A stretch of 64,000 nucleotides of DNA, taken from Filosporella fistucella (lineage: Eukaryota > Ascomycota > Leotiomycetes > Helotiales). The translations under genes and the position numbers were made by a program. This document shows positions 10,921 through 20,799 of the stretch, piece by piece (within the stretch, counting starts at the first letter, position 1; each line of letters opens with the position of its first letter). Where the stretch lies: positions 2,108,001-2,172,000 of the forward strand of contig JAQJZZ010000010.1 in NCBI GenBank assembly GCA_030077755.1, read 5' to 3'. The notes beneath the pieces are model-generated. The model made no database searches, was not told the origin of the DNA, and saw only the letters and a program-made list of their open reading frames with translations.

Positions 10921-12678
10921 ATGGACACACTTTTATCGGCCAGAGAAAATACGGCTGTTAACCACGCTACATACTACGATCATGTCAAGATGCTATGGTA
11001 TTTAACCTTTCAACTATGTTGCTGCTCTGACCTTGTAATAATAGTGGAGCGTTTCCGCACCTCCGAGAAGTCCTAGAGTTCCTACGACCATATGAATTCA
11101 CGAGCCCGAATTGCACTGGGAGGAGGCCAACAACTAGTGTAAATGTGGGCCTCTTTGACTTTTCGCCACATCGTATTCTTGTCGAGAAATCGCTGTCTGA
11201 TATTCCCTCTGTTCTGCGCGAATGCAGAATTGCGCCATCAGACAGCCTGAAATACCGTGCCATAATAGTCGAAGACCTGTCCTCATCACTTATGGATGCT
11301 CTCGGGTGGCTTTTCATGTGTAGTCCATCAATGTTCGGAGATCACCTAGAGTTTCTAGGTGATCTGGAAAACGTCGGTGGGGACAGATATGAAGTCACTC
11401 CGCCTTCACCAGGCACCACTCTTGAAGACACGCATCTGTCGATCGGCTTTAAGCGTTTTGTACATCATGACGATGAAGAGCCTCTTCAAAAAAGAAAAAG
11501 AAATGTTTGGCGCGATATCTCACCCCATCATCCGGGACTTATCTCTGGGACGGTATGCGAGGAGCGTGTTACTATCGACTTCAGGAAGGATGTCTCAGGA
11601 TGCCTTCTAGGTACGTGTAACTTTTATTACTCTTTATTCTCACTTCTTGCTGAAGTCATCATAGCTGTCATTCTTGTTGACGCTTTTCCATATGTTACGA
11701 CATATGAGGACGGGACGTATAAGTCTTGGCCGAGGAACACTATTCGTTGGCATACTCCACAGTTGTCTCTGCTCGCCGGTCAAGATCTTGCAGCAAAACA
11801 CACGTTCCGCGATCGTTTAGTCAATGAAGCTCTACAACCCATGGCTTCTATGATGATGTCATCTTCAGGCGCCACTACACAGCTATGCTTTGCCTGCTCC
11901 ATCCTTCGAATTGTGATCTCAGAGTGGTCCGTAGTGCTGAAGGTTGACTCATCCGGCTTGACTGAGATTGAGAAACAATACTTTGTCAAGAGCCACGGCC
12001 CTTGGTCAAGTCAACTTAACGTAGCACATACAAATATACTCAACGACATTCTTGCCACAGCGAGGAATGCAAGAGAGCACATCAACCTCCTTTCTCGAAC
12101 GCTACAAGATTTCAAATCCAAAGACTTCTGTCGCTTGGGTGGTTGTGACGGTTGTACCCTGCGGACATATGTAATCAAGGACCTGGAGTATCTTTTGTCT
12201 CAAGCTCGTCGAGTACAAGAACAAAACGATGAGCACCTCAGGATCCTGACAAGTATTATGTCTATTGACGAGAGTCAGAAAGCAAACCATGCAAATAAGA
12301 GCTTAAGATAAGTCCCAGTTTTATCTAAAGGAGCAAATTAGAAGTTGACTCGGGAAGGTCTTCACGACACTATCAACTATCGCAACAATCTTTGTTCCGC
12401 TGTCATTTATCTCATCTGTATTTGGCATGAACGTGTCAGAGCTAGTACCGGGGTCTATGGTTTCTATGTGGAAATTTGTGGTTGTTGCGTTATCTCTCTC
12501 TGTGTTTACTCTCCTCGTCGCAGGATTGTGGGCAAAATTAAAAGTAAATCTCGCACAACTCAAGGTACGATACACCCAGGAGCTCTTCAAAATACCGCTA
12601 ACAAGGAAAGAAACGGTGTTTACAGATCAACTATCCAATGAGAATGAAGTTCAGAGGTCAGCGGACCAATGCTCGTAG
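10921..12678 (+). CDS. CorA-like Mg2+ transporter-family protein, possibly disrupted near its membrane part
   Basis: Exon 1 is 10921-10997. A 47-bp GT-AG intron (10998-11044) joins it in frame to exon 2, open to 12311. Exon 2 holds the soluble part, with IIVEDLSSSLMDALGW and the typical ILRIVISEWSVVLK helix. The C-terminal part continues from about 12353 to the stop before 12679: IATIFVPLSFISSVFG then the CorA signature GMN (at about 12426), followed by a second hydrophobic helix. CorA proteins are pentameric channels with two C-terminal transmembrane helices; many fungal members of this soluble-domain family are uncharacterised. Between 12311 and 12353 I find no clean intron; a TAA and a one-base shift suggest damage or unusual splicing. 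The gene is the only recognisable cargo of element A2. Confidence 0.65.
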
Positions 12679-13368
12679 TTGGCTAAAAGGCGTCAAAGAC
12701 CGGACGCTCGCAACGTAAGGTAGAAAAGAGCAGAATAATGGCAGGGCTGTCTCTTATTGTTAGAACATTCCTTACCAAGAGGTCGACAGCTAAGGCTTTA
12801 GACAGTCACGTGCCATGGTCCCTGAACGAGGAACTGCTGCGCACAAGCAGGATGCCAGGACGCGGAATATCCCGTAAGTCCGCCATGCACAGCCACATAT
12901 TTGAAGTACAATTTTACCCGAGATTACTATAATCACACCCGCCGCTGACCAGGATCATCGATTGCTTGATTGGAGAAGTATCAGCCTCCGTGGCGACAGC
13001 GTATAATATAGTGCGCTATAGCCGCCACAACCCTAAGAATACGGCTTTAGCATTATGATAAAACCTGGATATCTATATCTAATCGTTTTATGAGTTTATA
13101 ACGTGCAAAAAGCTTAATGGTGGTGTCGCGGGTCGGAGGGTCTATTATACTGTCAAGGGAAGCCCTCTGTAAATTCAATCTGGCGGCGACGACGTGGTCA
13201 TAATTTTCGGAATTGATAGATCAGGAGTGTTCGAGAGTAATATGTTATACAACTGAGACAGAAATAAATAGAAACTTTCACACGTTCACAGTTTTTTTGT
13301 TGCTTGAACTTGAGGTACCTACGATTTGTCTCGTTACAGGGTGCGTCTCGGCACGCAGGGATAGACGT
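12679..13368. repeat. Right subterminal region of element A2
   Basis: No gene. From about 12953 the sequence aligns with the A1 fragments (2553-2619 and 8938-9245) and, more distantly, with the ends of the NLR-carrying unit, for example CGACGACG words, AAATTCAATCTGG and CATTATGATAAAACC. It serves as the uninterrupted reference for the A1 insertion site. Confidence 0.6.
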
Positions 13369-13370
13369 TA

Positions 13371-13469
13371 GCATGCTTGATTGTAGAAGCTGGCTGTCTA
13401 GGTGTTGTTATATAGACAATAGACCCGGCTGCCTAGTATAGGCAGCCACCATGGATCTGGGATCCAACA
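13371..13469 (-). repeat. Second part of the LTR split by A2
   Basis: 99 bp identical by eye to 9276-9374, starting GCATGCTTGATTG and ending GGATCCAACA. Together with 9871-9900 it completes the 5' LTR of the minus-strand LTR element. Confidence 0.75.
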
Positions 13470-13495
13470 GCGTCTCGGCACACAGGGACAGACGT
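13470..13495 (+). mobile_element. Right terminus of outer element A1
   Basis: GCGTCTCGGCACACAGGG then ACAGACGT, followed by TA at 13496-13497. It directly continues the terminal repeat broken at 9245; GCGTC is the target duplication of the LTR element. Confidence 0.65.
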
Positions 13496-13499
13496 TAGG

Positions 13500-13860
13500 T
13501 TAACTTTACGCTTTGTTCGCAGTCCTTCTTTTACCACAGATTCTGGCGATGGAGCACAGGATCGTCTTTCGCGGGATCTTCTTTCTTGATATCGCTTTAG
13601 TAATTCACTCGGATATAATGCCACAATCTCGGGCAAACCTTCGGATCCGCTCTCTCCTGGGGCAAAGTTTGGAAGAATCTCATTGTAAGAAGAATGCTCA
13701 CCAGATTCTGCGTTTAATATCTTCCGACGAGACGTCCATTTCGGCTTCGAAACCTTTATGCCGACGCCACAGGACCCTTTTGCCCTCGGCCTACCATTAG
13801 ATTTCCTCGGCCCTACCACTATTATCCCACATCCTAAAAACATATTGTTTATAATATAGA
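13500..13860 (-). other. Right flank of A1 with an unrecognised minus-strand open frame
   Basis: A minus-strand frame from 13843 runs about 115 codons through this flank and then into the A1 terminus and LTR. It is basic and serine-rich with no recognised domain. It may be the remnant of a gene into which A1 inserted, or chance. Confidence 0.25.
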
Positions 13861-14364
13861 GCAGAAGGTAGCTACTTGGGGGTGTGTATTTTAGAGCAGA
13901 GTAGTAGAGCGTTTAAGCATCAGCTTCTATAACATTTTTACGAGCTGATATATTTTATATATTGGATAAGTCTTGTGCTTGTAGGGCGCGTCTTTGAGTC
14001 TAACCATATGAGACAGGCGCTATAGCACAAGATGGAGAGCACCACTGGGCCAGAATTGGATACCGTAGCCTCAAGGTGTCTATAATGGACCCTCTCATTA
14101 TATTGCTTACAAAGGAGCCACACCTCGTAGAAACCACTTTATAGTGTATCCGGTAATACTCCTAAATTAGATTTATTCGGATCCGAAACCGGCACCGCTT
14201 CTATTATTAGCAGCTATCAAGAATGTTCCACGCAAAGGGTCAGAAACGGGATCCCAGTAAATACACCATGTTGCGAGTATTAAATCAGCTTGAAGGAAGC
14301 TTGATAAACTTTTAAATCACCAACTCCTTTCGTTCCAGTTATTCTTATCTCTCCAAATATAGAT
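13861..14364. other. Intergenic, no gene seen
   Basis: AT-rich DNA with short open frames only. The last 60 bp before 14365 are pyrimidine-rich, as expected for the promoter of the next gene. Confidence 0.35.
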
Positions 14365-15399
14365 ATGCACTCTCCCTTCACTATGGGCGGTCTTCTTTAC
14401 GCATCTGCTATTGTTATAGGGAGCTTTGTCGCCGCGGCACCACTTTGCAACAGCACTACAGCTGTAGCCGGAGGTAGCTTGCCTGATATTGGCAAACCAT
14501 CATCAATTTCAACAAGCGCAGTCAAGGGCTTCCAACTGGCCCTATTTCTCGAAAACTTGGAAGTGTCGTTCTTCCAGACTGGTTTAACCAATATTACAGA
14601 GTGGAGTATAAATGGGTACCCGAACGACACCATTGAAGTTGTCACTGGTGTTGCTGCTGTAAGTTGCCTCGCTCCCAAACCTGCAAATGCTAACCCGCCC
14701 TCATAGCAAGAAGAGGTTCACGTTGCCACCATTATTGATCTACTTAAAACCTACGGCGCAGCTCCTATTCCCCCTTGCAACTACTCCTTCCCAGTTAACT
14801 CTACTAGGGACTTTTTTGAGATTGCCAATATAATCACCTCCGTCGGCATCAGCGCAACTATCGGTCTTGCCCAAGGTCTCGCGGTCACGGACCCCCTGCT
14901 TATACAATCAGTATCATCGATACTCACCGTTGAAGCCCGTCACAATGCTTTCTTCCGGCATCTCGAAGGGAAAGCACCTAATCCGGCACCTTTTGATACT
15001 GGCATCAGTGGCATTTGGGCATACAACCTCGCATTCTCATTTATCGTCCCAGGATCTTGCTGTGTTGAAATTCCATTGCCCATACTGCCTGCCCTAAATG
15101 TTTCGGACCCAATTGCAACCAACTCCACCAAGTCACACCTCCGAGAGTTTGAGTGGGATCCGGCGCAGATGACGTTTGTCACAGAAGCCGGCAAGGAATT
15201 GCTAGTTGGCTGGGTGAACCAGCTCAATGCACCGGTATATACACCGTTGAATATTACAGCAAAGGGGAAAGGCACAGCAGCCACACCACCAGGAATGAAT
15301 GGGGCAGTATTTGCAGTAGTGACAACGCAACAGCCAGATAATGCCGACGATCTTGCTCTTGCTACGCTAGCGGGGCCGGTGGTTTTGACATTGTCTTGA
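14365..15399 (+). CDS. Ferritin-like (Rds1-type) secreted protein
   Basis: Two exons, 14365-14658 and 14707-15399, joined in phase 0 across a GTAAGT...CATAG intron, give 327 residues. The N-terminus has a hydrophobic signal peptide ending near VAAAPLCN. The body has the ferritin-like pattern of the fungal Rds1 family: LFLENLEVSFFQ near residue 57, QEEVHVATIIDLL just after the intron and VEARHNAFFRHLEG near residue 178, i.e. spaced E and ExxH residues of a four-helix bundle. Several N-x-S/T sites fit secretion. Rds1 of fission yeast is a stress- and nutrient-responsive protein; enzymatic activity is not established. It is the first ordinary gene to the right of the transposon nest. Confidence 0.85.
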
Positions 15400-15865
15400 G
15401 AGTACGTTTGGAAAATTAAAATTAAAAATTTCAATATTTTATTTCGAAGATAATAGATTTATTTGAGGGATTCTAATTGTTTTGATTTTGTTAGGAAGAA
15501 CATGTTTCTAATAAAGGTAGTTTAGTACTCTAATTTCAACTGAACGGTACTTGTCAATACAGAATTAAATTTCTTGCTATATCTGGGTGACTAAATTTTG
15601 GATACTCAGCTCTAAAAAACGAAATGGGAAAAGAATCGATATCCAAGGTTTTGAATTGTGCGGATTCTTCTATTTTAGCCTGTAGCTATCGTCTGTATTC
15701 CCTGAGAACCAAAACGAAGTACCGACGAGCTTACGTTATTTTTTGGATTTGATTTGAAGTACTCGCAGATGGCAAATGCAGTTACATACTCTCCTATTGC
15801 CGCGCTTTGCTCTCTACCACCATTACAATGAACGTTCCAAATCTCTCCTGCCCGCCTATTTCCCT
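15400..15865. other. 3' intergenic region
   Basis: AT-rich, with AAAATTAAAATTAAAAATTTC near 15412-15432 as a likely 3' end region of the ferritin-like gene. The short minus-strand frame at 15675-15881 shows no homology I recognise. Confidence 0.35.
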
Positions 15866-16678
15866 TTACTCTTTGAGCCAAGTGTAACGAGGGCCAGCAC
15901 TTCCATATAGGCGTTCAACCCTTTCAATATCAAGAACATCTCCGTCAGGGCTGTGCCTAAAATGAACATTGGCACTGCAATGCCCAGTTATTTGATTCTG
16001 AATCTCGTATGACTCCGCAAGATATGCTGAGTTGAAAATGCCTGGGAACTTCTTATAGAAATTACGGACTATTTCAAATAGAACATCAAATTCCATGTGA
16101 TTTGAATGATAAGGTGCTTCAATGTCTTTTAGCACAATGCTACTGCTTTTAGACCAGGGCTTAACGAGGCAGTCTTGAGGACGTGGAGCAACAAATACTA
16201 GGTCTTGGAGGCTGTGGAAATCCTCTAAGTCGACAAGAGCCTCACCCACGCCATCTGCCAGGTAAAATATATCTATAGCCAAAGATCGAATTTTCCGGCG
16301 ATGGTGGTGGAAACAAGATGCTGCAATACTAAAGCAGAGATCCAAGGGACGTTCATGTGTCCAAGCCAAATACAAAGTATCGCAAGAAAAATCAATGTAA
16401 ATAGCGGCTGTGTCGTCATCCCTCCCAAACCTTGTATACCTCCGTAAGACTTCAGCTCGGGCCACGTGACAAACTTTTAAGATGGTTATTGGAGTCGCTC
16501 TTATTTGCACTTCCCAGTTCGTCCATATGCCAGGAACGCCTGGTGGTGTGTGACCAAGGTATTTCGGCTCAACTGCGATTGTTCTTGGTGTAAGGGTGTT
16601 CGACCAGATTTTCGATTGTATCTCTAGCGGAAGCTTCGGGAAGCTTGGGAAGAAGCCCAAAGGATTAACGTTTCCCAT
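15866..16678 (-). CDS. 2EXR-domain protein
   Basis: A single exon of 270 residues. Near the N-terminus it has FPSFPKLPLEIQSKIWSNTL, the hallmark of the 2EXR domain found in many fungal accessory proteins, followed by a conserved core (ILKVCHVARAEVLRRYTRFG, IYIDFSCDTLYLAW). No membrane segment. The function of 2EXR proteins is unknown; the start resembles an F-box-like helix pair. It is divergently oriented to a second 2EXR gene at 17119, suggesting tandem family expansion. Confidence 0.8.
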   Translation of the reverse strand: MGNVNPLGFFPSFPKLPLEIQSKIWSNTLTPRTIAVEPKYLGHTPPGVPGIWTNWEVQIRATPITILKVCHVARAEVLRRYTRFGRDDDTAAIYIDFSCDTLYLAWTHERPLDLCFSIAASCFHHHRRKIRSLAIDIFYLADGVGEALVDLEDFHSLQDLVFVAPRPQDCLVKPWSKSSSIVLKDIEAPYHSNHMEFDVLFEIVRNFYKKFPGIFNSAYLAESYEIQNQITGHCSANVHFRHSPDGDVLDIERVERLYGSAGPRYTWLKE

Positions 16679-17118
16679 ATTTTTTTAAAGGACTTTCGAT
16701 AACAGTAATTCTAAGTTGTTCATTTTGGGGATAACAATTTGATGATGCCTTTTTTACGTCTTATTTTAAAGTGAAAGGTTGTGAACTGCAAGACTGGAGC
16801 TCAAAATGGACGCAGCACCGGCAACTGCCCTGCCCATGACGGTTCTAACTTTAGGTTTCGGAGCCAGAAACGGTCCCTCTAAGCCTTTGCAGCAGTCAAC
16901 CCATTCCGGCAAGAGCTGATAAATAAACACATGACGAGTCCACAAATATACGCCCAAGATTAGCAGACCATACATGATCTATTAGCGCGGAGTGGTCTTT
17001 AAATAATTTGTATTCAAAATATTTCCCAGAGTCTTTATCCCAGTACCAAGTTGTTTATTAAAGCACTAGAAGACTGGCAAATTTTCGTGTCGACAATATC
17101 CAAAGGCAAATTTCAATT
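16679..17118. promoter_or_regulatory. Divergent promoter region between two 2EXR genes
   Basis: 440 bp, AT-rich, between divergent starts. A short minus-strand frame (16766-16975) with hydrophobic residues is not supported as a gene. Confidence 0.35.
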
Positions 17119-17739
17119 ATGCTATCACCAAGAGTGCTTCGCAGTTTTGTTCACTTTCCTAAATTACCTTTCGAGCTCCAGGATATAATATGGAACATCA
17201 CTCTATCAGAGCCACGCTCGATCAGCGGGGAGGACTGTTTCCGTGAGTGGTGGTATGGCAAGATCGTCCGGTTCTTATTGCCAGTTGCCCTGCACGTATG
17301 CCACCGCTCCCGGTCTCTGGGGATGAGCACTTTAAAGTGCACTACCGTACAAATTCCTGGCGTCCCTGGGTGGAGGATTTTCTACCTTAATCAGGCCCAT
17401 GATTACTTCGCAGTCACGAACAGAGACATGCAAATAAAGAGGAATGTTTCAAGCATTATTAATAATCCGACCCTGATCAATAGAGTGGTGATCTCTGGGA
17501 TGTCAAACGAAGCCTCGCTAAAGGATATAGGTCATTACTTTGACCATTTATCTGGGCTCAACGAAGTGGTTTTGACAGATCGAACACGATATTACTCGAT
17601 CTACCAGCAAACCTTTCCAAGAGGTACGGGTTCTAAGGCATCTACGGATCGATCGGAACTGGTCCGCCACGTCCAGCAATTTTTTGGCGATAAAAACAGG
17701 CAGGTTCGTGTATCTGGTTGCTGGTTCGATGGAGAATAG
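17119..17739 (+). CDS. 2EXR-domain protein
   Basis: A single exon of 206 residues. It starts with VHFPKLPFELQDIIWNITL, again the 2EXR signature, then LHVCHRSRSLGMSTL and WRIFYLNQAHDYFAV. It is shorter than its neighbour and strongly diverged from it. No targeting signal or membrane helix is evident. Function unknown. A GGGTGCA-type minisatellite begins about 55 bp past the stop. Confidence 0.75.
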   Translation: MLSPRVLRSFVHFPKLPFELQDIIWNITLSEPRSISGEDCFREWWYGKIVRFLLPVALHVCHRSRSLGMSTLKCTTVQIPGVPGWRIFYLNQAHDYFAVTNRDMQIKRNVSSIINNPTLINRVVISGMSNEASLKDIGHYFDHLSGLNEVVLTDRTRYYSIYQQTFPRGTGSKASTDRSELVRHVQQFFGDKNRQVRVSGCWFDGE

Positions 17740-17792
17740 ACAAGAGGTCAACAGGATGACGAGTGGGGGCACAAGGGTGGAGAGCCAGATAC

Positions 17793-17853
17793 AGAAGCAG
17801 GGTGCAGAAGCAGGGTGCAGAAACAGGGTGCAGAAGCAGGATGCAGCAACAAG
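17793..17853 (+). repeat. Minisatellite, unit CAGGGTGCAGAA
   Basis: About five units of 11-12 bp with small changes (GCAGGGTGCAGAA, ACAGGGTGCAGAA, GCAGGATGCAGCA). Related runs occur at 23514-23564, 25241-25280 (opposite strand) and 28576-28629. Confidence 0.8.
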
Positions 17854-18116
17854 GGCCAGTGATGAGGCGAATGCATTTGATTCGCTGATGTTAGTAACAC
17901 TGGTTTGGTAGCAAGCAACATCAAAGCATGAATAAAGCAATCAATCAAACTAACATTTCTTGTACACGCTAATACCGAGTGGGTGGTGGTACTGGGTCTA
18001 AGAATGACGACGATAGCTCAAGATAAACTGTAGGTTTTTGCTCACATAGAGGAGATACTGCATGCTACATTTTTTTCACCACTTCAGATATTTTGAATCA
18101 CTTCCTAGTATCGAAT

Positions 18117-19370
18117 ATGACAGCCATCTACGATTTTTACAAACAACAAGTTGTCTTCTTAACCGGGGCAACTGGCGGCCTAGGGGGTTGCCTCCTATAT
18201 AAGCTTAGCATTGTGCTTGATGTACCGCGGCTATACGTCCTAATTCGTGGATCCGAGCGCGCCGCAATGGAGCGATGGAAATACACCATGCCTCAGCAGT
18301 GCCAAAATGTCGAAGATCAGATAATGGCCGGAAATATAATCCTTGTTCCGGGCGACATGACAAAGGAATGCTTTGGAATTACCATTGAAACTCTTTCTAA
18401 AATGGAGGAAGAAGTCACGATCATCATCCATGCGGCTGCGAACATTAGCTTTCGAGCACCTTTGAAAAAGGTGGTTTTGGACAACTGCTTACCAGCCCTT
18501 CAATTGGCGGCATGGGCTACGAAAATGACTAGACTTCGGCACTTTGTCCAAGTTTCCAGTGCATATGCGAACTCCTTCCTCCCTGATGGCCCCGTGGAAG
18601 AGAAGATATACTATCTGTCCAGCTCCGACGATGCGGAGGGAGAGCTCGAGGAGATTTTACGGACCGGTACAACAAGGCATCTGCAACGCTTCCCTTGGGC
18701 CTACGCATACTCAAAGCAGCTAATGGAGCGGCTGATGATGGCACGGTTTCCCAACTTGCCGATTCTACTCTTGCGACCTACCAGCATCGGACCTGCTATT
18801 GCTCAGCCCTATGAGATGTACGGCCCGCCGGGGTCATGCCCTATCTCCACGCTCTATTCGCGCTTGATGCAGCCAACAGGAGGAAAGAGCATCTGGTACA
18901 CGCCAGATCGTGGTAATAACATCCTTGATGAGATTCCGGTGGATCTAGTTGCGAACGTTTTACTTCGACATGTTCATTCAGGTATGCGTGGGGTGGTTCA
19001 TGCATCTTCATCGTATTACATCCCCAAGGCGTTGAAGTGGATACTGGAACAGCCAACTAAGCACCTTCTAGCTCACCAGGCTGCCAGCATGGCAACACCG
19101 GTCTTCGTTCAGGACGAGAGAGTGAGGCAATGCAAGGAAGCAGAATTCTACCAGATTGGATCTCGGGCTTGGGAATTTCGTGCTCCCTCGTTACGCCGCC
19201 TCGGAAGCCTTGACGGACCCTTGAGTTTTGGCTTGAATGACCATGACATCGACCGTTTTGTCGAACTCAGGGTGAAGTCTATTTTCAAAGACACGTTTGG
19301 AGGAGAAGGATATTCTACGCGAAAGGCAGGGGAGATCGCTCAGCGGGCACTGGCATCTGCAAGACTATAA
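18117..19370 (+). CDS. NAD(P)-binding reductase, fatty acyl-CoA reductase-like (NAD_binding_4)
   Basis: One exon of 417 residues from the ATG at 18117 (the frame extends to 18093 without an ATG). The Rossmann signature is VVFLTGATGGLGGCLLYKL near residue 15, with an IHAAANISFRAPL strand, a VSSAYAN strand and the catalytic YAYSKQLME (Y-x3-K) near residue 200. This matches the extended SDR family of fatty acyl-CoA reductases and the reductase domains of fungal NRPS/PKS-like enzymes, which reduce thioesters or acyl-CoA using NADPH. There is no sterile C domain as in full fatty acyl-CoA reductases and no carrier domain, so it is a free-standing reductase. The substrate cannot be deduced. The FAD oxidase at 21442 could act in the same oxidative pathway, but no core synthase is visible. 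Confidence 0.8.
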   Translation: MTAIYDFYKQQVVFLTGATGGLGGCLLYKLSIVLDVPRLYVLIRGSERAAMERWKYTMPQQCQNVEDQIMAGNIILVPGDMTKECFGITIETLSKMEEEVTIIIHAAANISFRAPLKKVVLDNCLPALQLAAWATKMTRLRHFVQVSSAYANSFLPDGPVEEKIYYLSSSDDAEGELEEILRTGTTRHLQRFPWAYAYSKQLMERLMMARFPNLPILLLRPTSIGPAIAQPYEMYGPPGSCPISTLYSRLMQPTGGKSIWYTPDRGNNILDEIPVDLVANVLLRHVHSGMRGVVHASSSYYIPKALKWILEQPTKHLLAHQAASMATPVFVQDERVRQCKEAEFYQIGSRAWEFRAPSLRRLGSLDGPLSFGLNDHDIDRFVELRVKSIFKDTFGGEGYSTRKAGEIAQRALASARL

Positions 19371-20334
19371 CGATCCATCGCTAGCGTTTTGTAGAGAATG
19401 GATATTTCAATATGTTTATATAAAGTTTTCTTAAGACGTTTGAGAGCATGACTTCGAAAGGACTGAATGCGAAATATGCAATTTAATAAGCTATCTATTA
19501 TCTTTTATAACGATTGTCCACTTTATTTCCAAAGATAAGAATAGGTAAAGTCTCTTGACCGAAGCGATATCTGATTTTCCTTTATCAGTACCATGCATTT
19601 ACCTTTACGATTACTCTATAATTATCTTATCGCTCCAGAGTATCGATATTGGGTTTAAACTTCCAGGAATAATTACATATCTGCTGGCTGCTATTATGGA
19701 GTCGGCGTTGTAACCCTACGGGGCTCAGATTAGATACCTAGTAAAGGGGAGAGACTCGAATTGTTCTAAGTATAGAGATCACTTCACACCTCAAATAGTA
19801 TCAAAACTAACCTCCCTTAATTTAATTATAGAAATACAAGTCTTGATAAAAAAAATACGTAAACATAAGTGGCCAGTTGGGAATGGAGGTCCCAATTGGC
19901 TCACCCCAACCGACAGGAGCTGAGACAAGACCTTTCGATGAAAATAGATTTGGTATAAGCAACTGCTAAAACATGCATATGCCGATATATTATCCATGAA
20001 TTAAGTTGATCCATGCAATAGAGCGTGGGATATTCTTTGGCTGCAAAGGCTTGTGTAACACTTCATCCTCAATTTGAGATCCAGTTGAGTAACAGAATCC
20101 TACAGGCATATGGCGGCCACGAAGACGACATCCCACAATGGTGGCCCTTTTCCACCCCTCTGTTCCAGCCTCCTCCACGCGGCCTACTCTGCTGATATGA
20201 CATAATCCAACGCAACCTGGCCACGGCCAGACAGGAATCCTGGTCCTGCGTGGAGGTGATTAAATGCCGGGCTATACATAACCACCCCAACCATCTTCTG
20301 ATCTAATTTCTCTTCAAAACTCCAAAAACAAAAA
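19371..20334. other. Gene-poor intergenic region
   Basis: AT-rich DNA with only short open frames. TATATAAAG near 19417 lies just past the reductase and may be in its 3' region. No element end or repeat was seen. Confidence 0.35.
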
Positions 20335-20799
20335 ATGGCGATCCTCGTTTATATTGAAACAGAGATTCTCTGCCTGTCCTGCCAACGGCGGCTAATGTCA
20401 AGATGGAAGTCATGGATGGCGTGTACGCACATAATCGGAATATGGAAGTTCCTCCGTATTGGCACTGGTGTTGATAAGGTTAAGGCTGCTTTCTGCACTC
20501 CTTGGTGCTCAAAGTGTATGATTCACGAGAAAGGAGATATAGAGGAGAAGGAGATTGAAAAGATATGGCGTGCCTCCCGATCGAAGCTTCCGGGCCGTGG
20601 CATTAAAGATATCGAGGCGGCAAATGATATCGTTATCTTCGAAACTGACGAGATGGCCAAATTTTACCTGGATACTGCCCGGCCAGAGATTGAAGTGGGT
20701 AGGAAGGTGTTTGTGGCTGTTAAGGCTTCACTGGGGTGGTCGGGTTATCTGGATTCTTTCGCCGAGGATATGAAGGGCGGATACACCAAGGCGGATTGA
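20335..20799 (+). CDS. Hypothetical protein, 154 residues
   Basis: Intact single frame from an ATG preceded by an A-rich leader. It contains a Cys-rich part (LCLSCQRR near 12; CTPWCSKCM near 55), a charged helical part (EEKEIEKIWRASRSKL) and a C-terminal stretch with IVIFETDEMAKFYLD. I do not recognise the family. Coding potential is supported by length and composition only. Confidence 0.5.
   Translation: MAILVYIETEILCLSCQRRLMSRWKSWMACTHIIGIWKFLRIGTGVDKVKAAFCTPWCSKCMIHEKGDIEEKEIEKIWRASRSKLPGRGIKDIEAANDIVIFETDEMAKFYLDTARPEIEVGRKVFVAVKASLGWSGYLDSFAEDMKGGYTKAD

Larger units (their letters stand above)
9901..13368. mobile_element. Pogo-ended element A2 carrying a CorA-like gene, inserted in an LTR
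   Basis: The left end is ACGTCTGTCCCTACG at 9901, preceded by TA (9899-9900). The right end is the inverse CGCAGGGATAGACGT at 13368, followed by TA (13369-13370). The terminal repeats match over about 46 bp (GAGACGCACCCTGT, then ACGAGAC). Removing 9901-13370 restores an LTR identical to the copy at 9246-9374, which fixes both boundaries and the TA duplication. The element is 3468 bp, has no transposase and contains the CorA-like gene at 10921-12678. It must be younger than the LTR element. The right subterminal 400 bp also align with the A1 remnants. Confidence 0.85.
9246..13469 (-). mobile_element. Short non-autonomous LTR element, interrupted by a pogo-ended insertion
   Basis: Flanked by a 5-bp target duplication GCGTC (9241-9245 and 13470-13474). 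LTRs are 129 bp. The left copy is 9246-9374; the right copy is 9871-9900 plus 13371-13469, split by element A2. Read on the minus strand the LTR starts TGTTGGATCC and ends TCTCAACT. The internal part is only 496 bp (9375-9870). On the minus strand it starts GGTTATGAGCCC, like the primer-binding site of copia-type elements, and ends with the purine tract CAGGGGGAG next to the 3' LTR. No gag or pol is visible, so it resembles a TRIM or an internally deleted copia derivative. Both LTRs look identical over 129 bases, implying a recent insertion. Confidence 0.75.

Noticed and set aside
13433..13843. Single 136-residue minus-strand protein
   Set aside because: Its last third is the A1 terminus and LTR, so the frame is a chance fusion across an insertion boundary.
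17548..17940. 130-codon minus-strand frame
   Set aside because: Antisense to the 2EXR gene and running through the minisatellite (Cys/Ala/Pro repeats).
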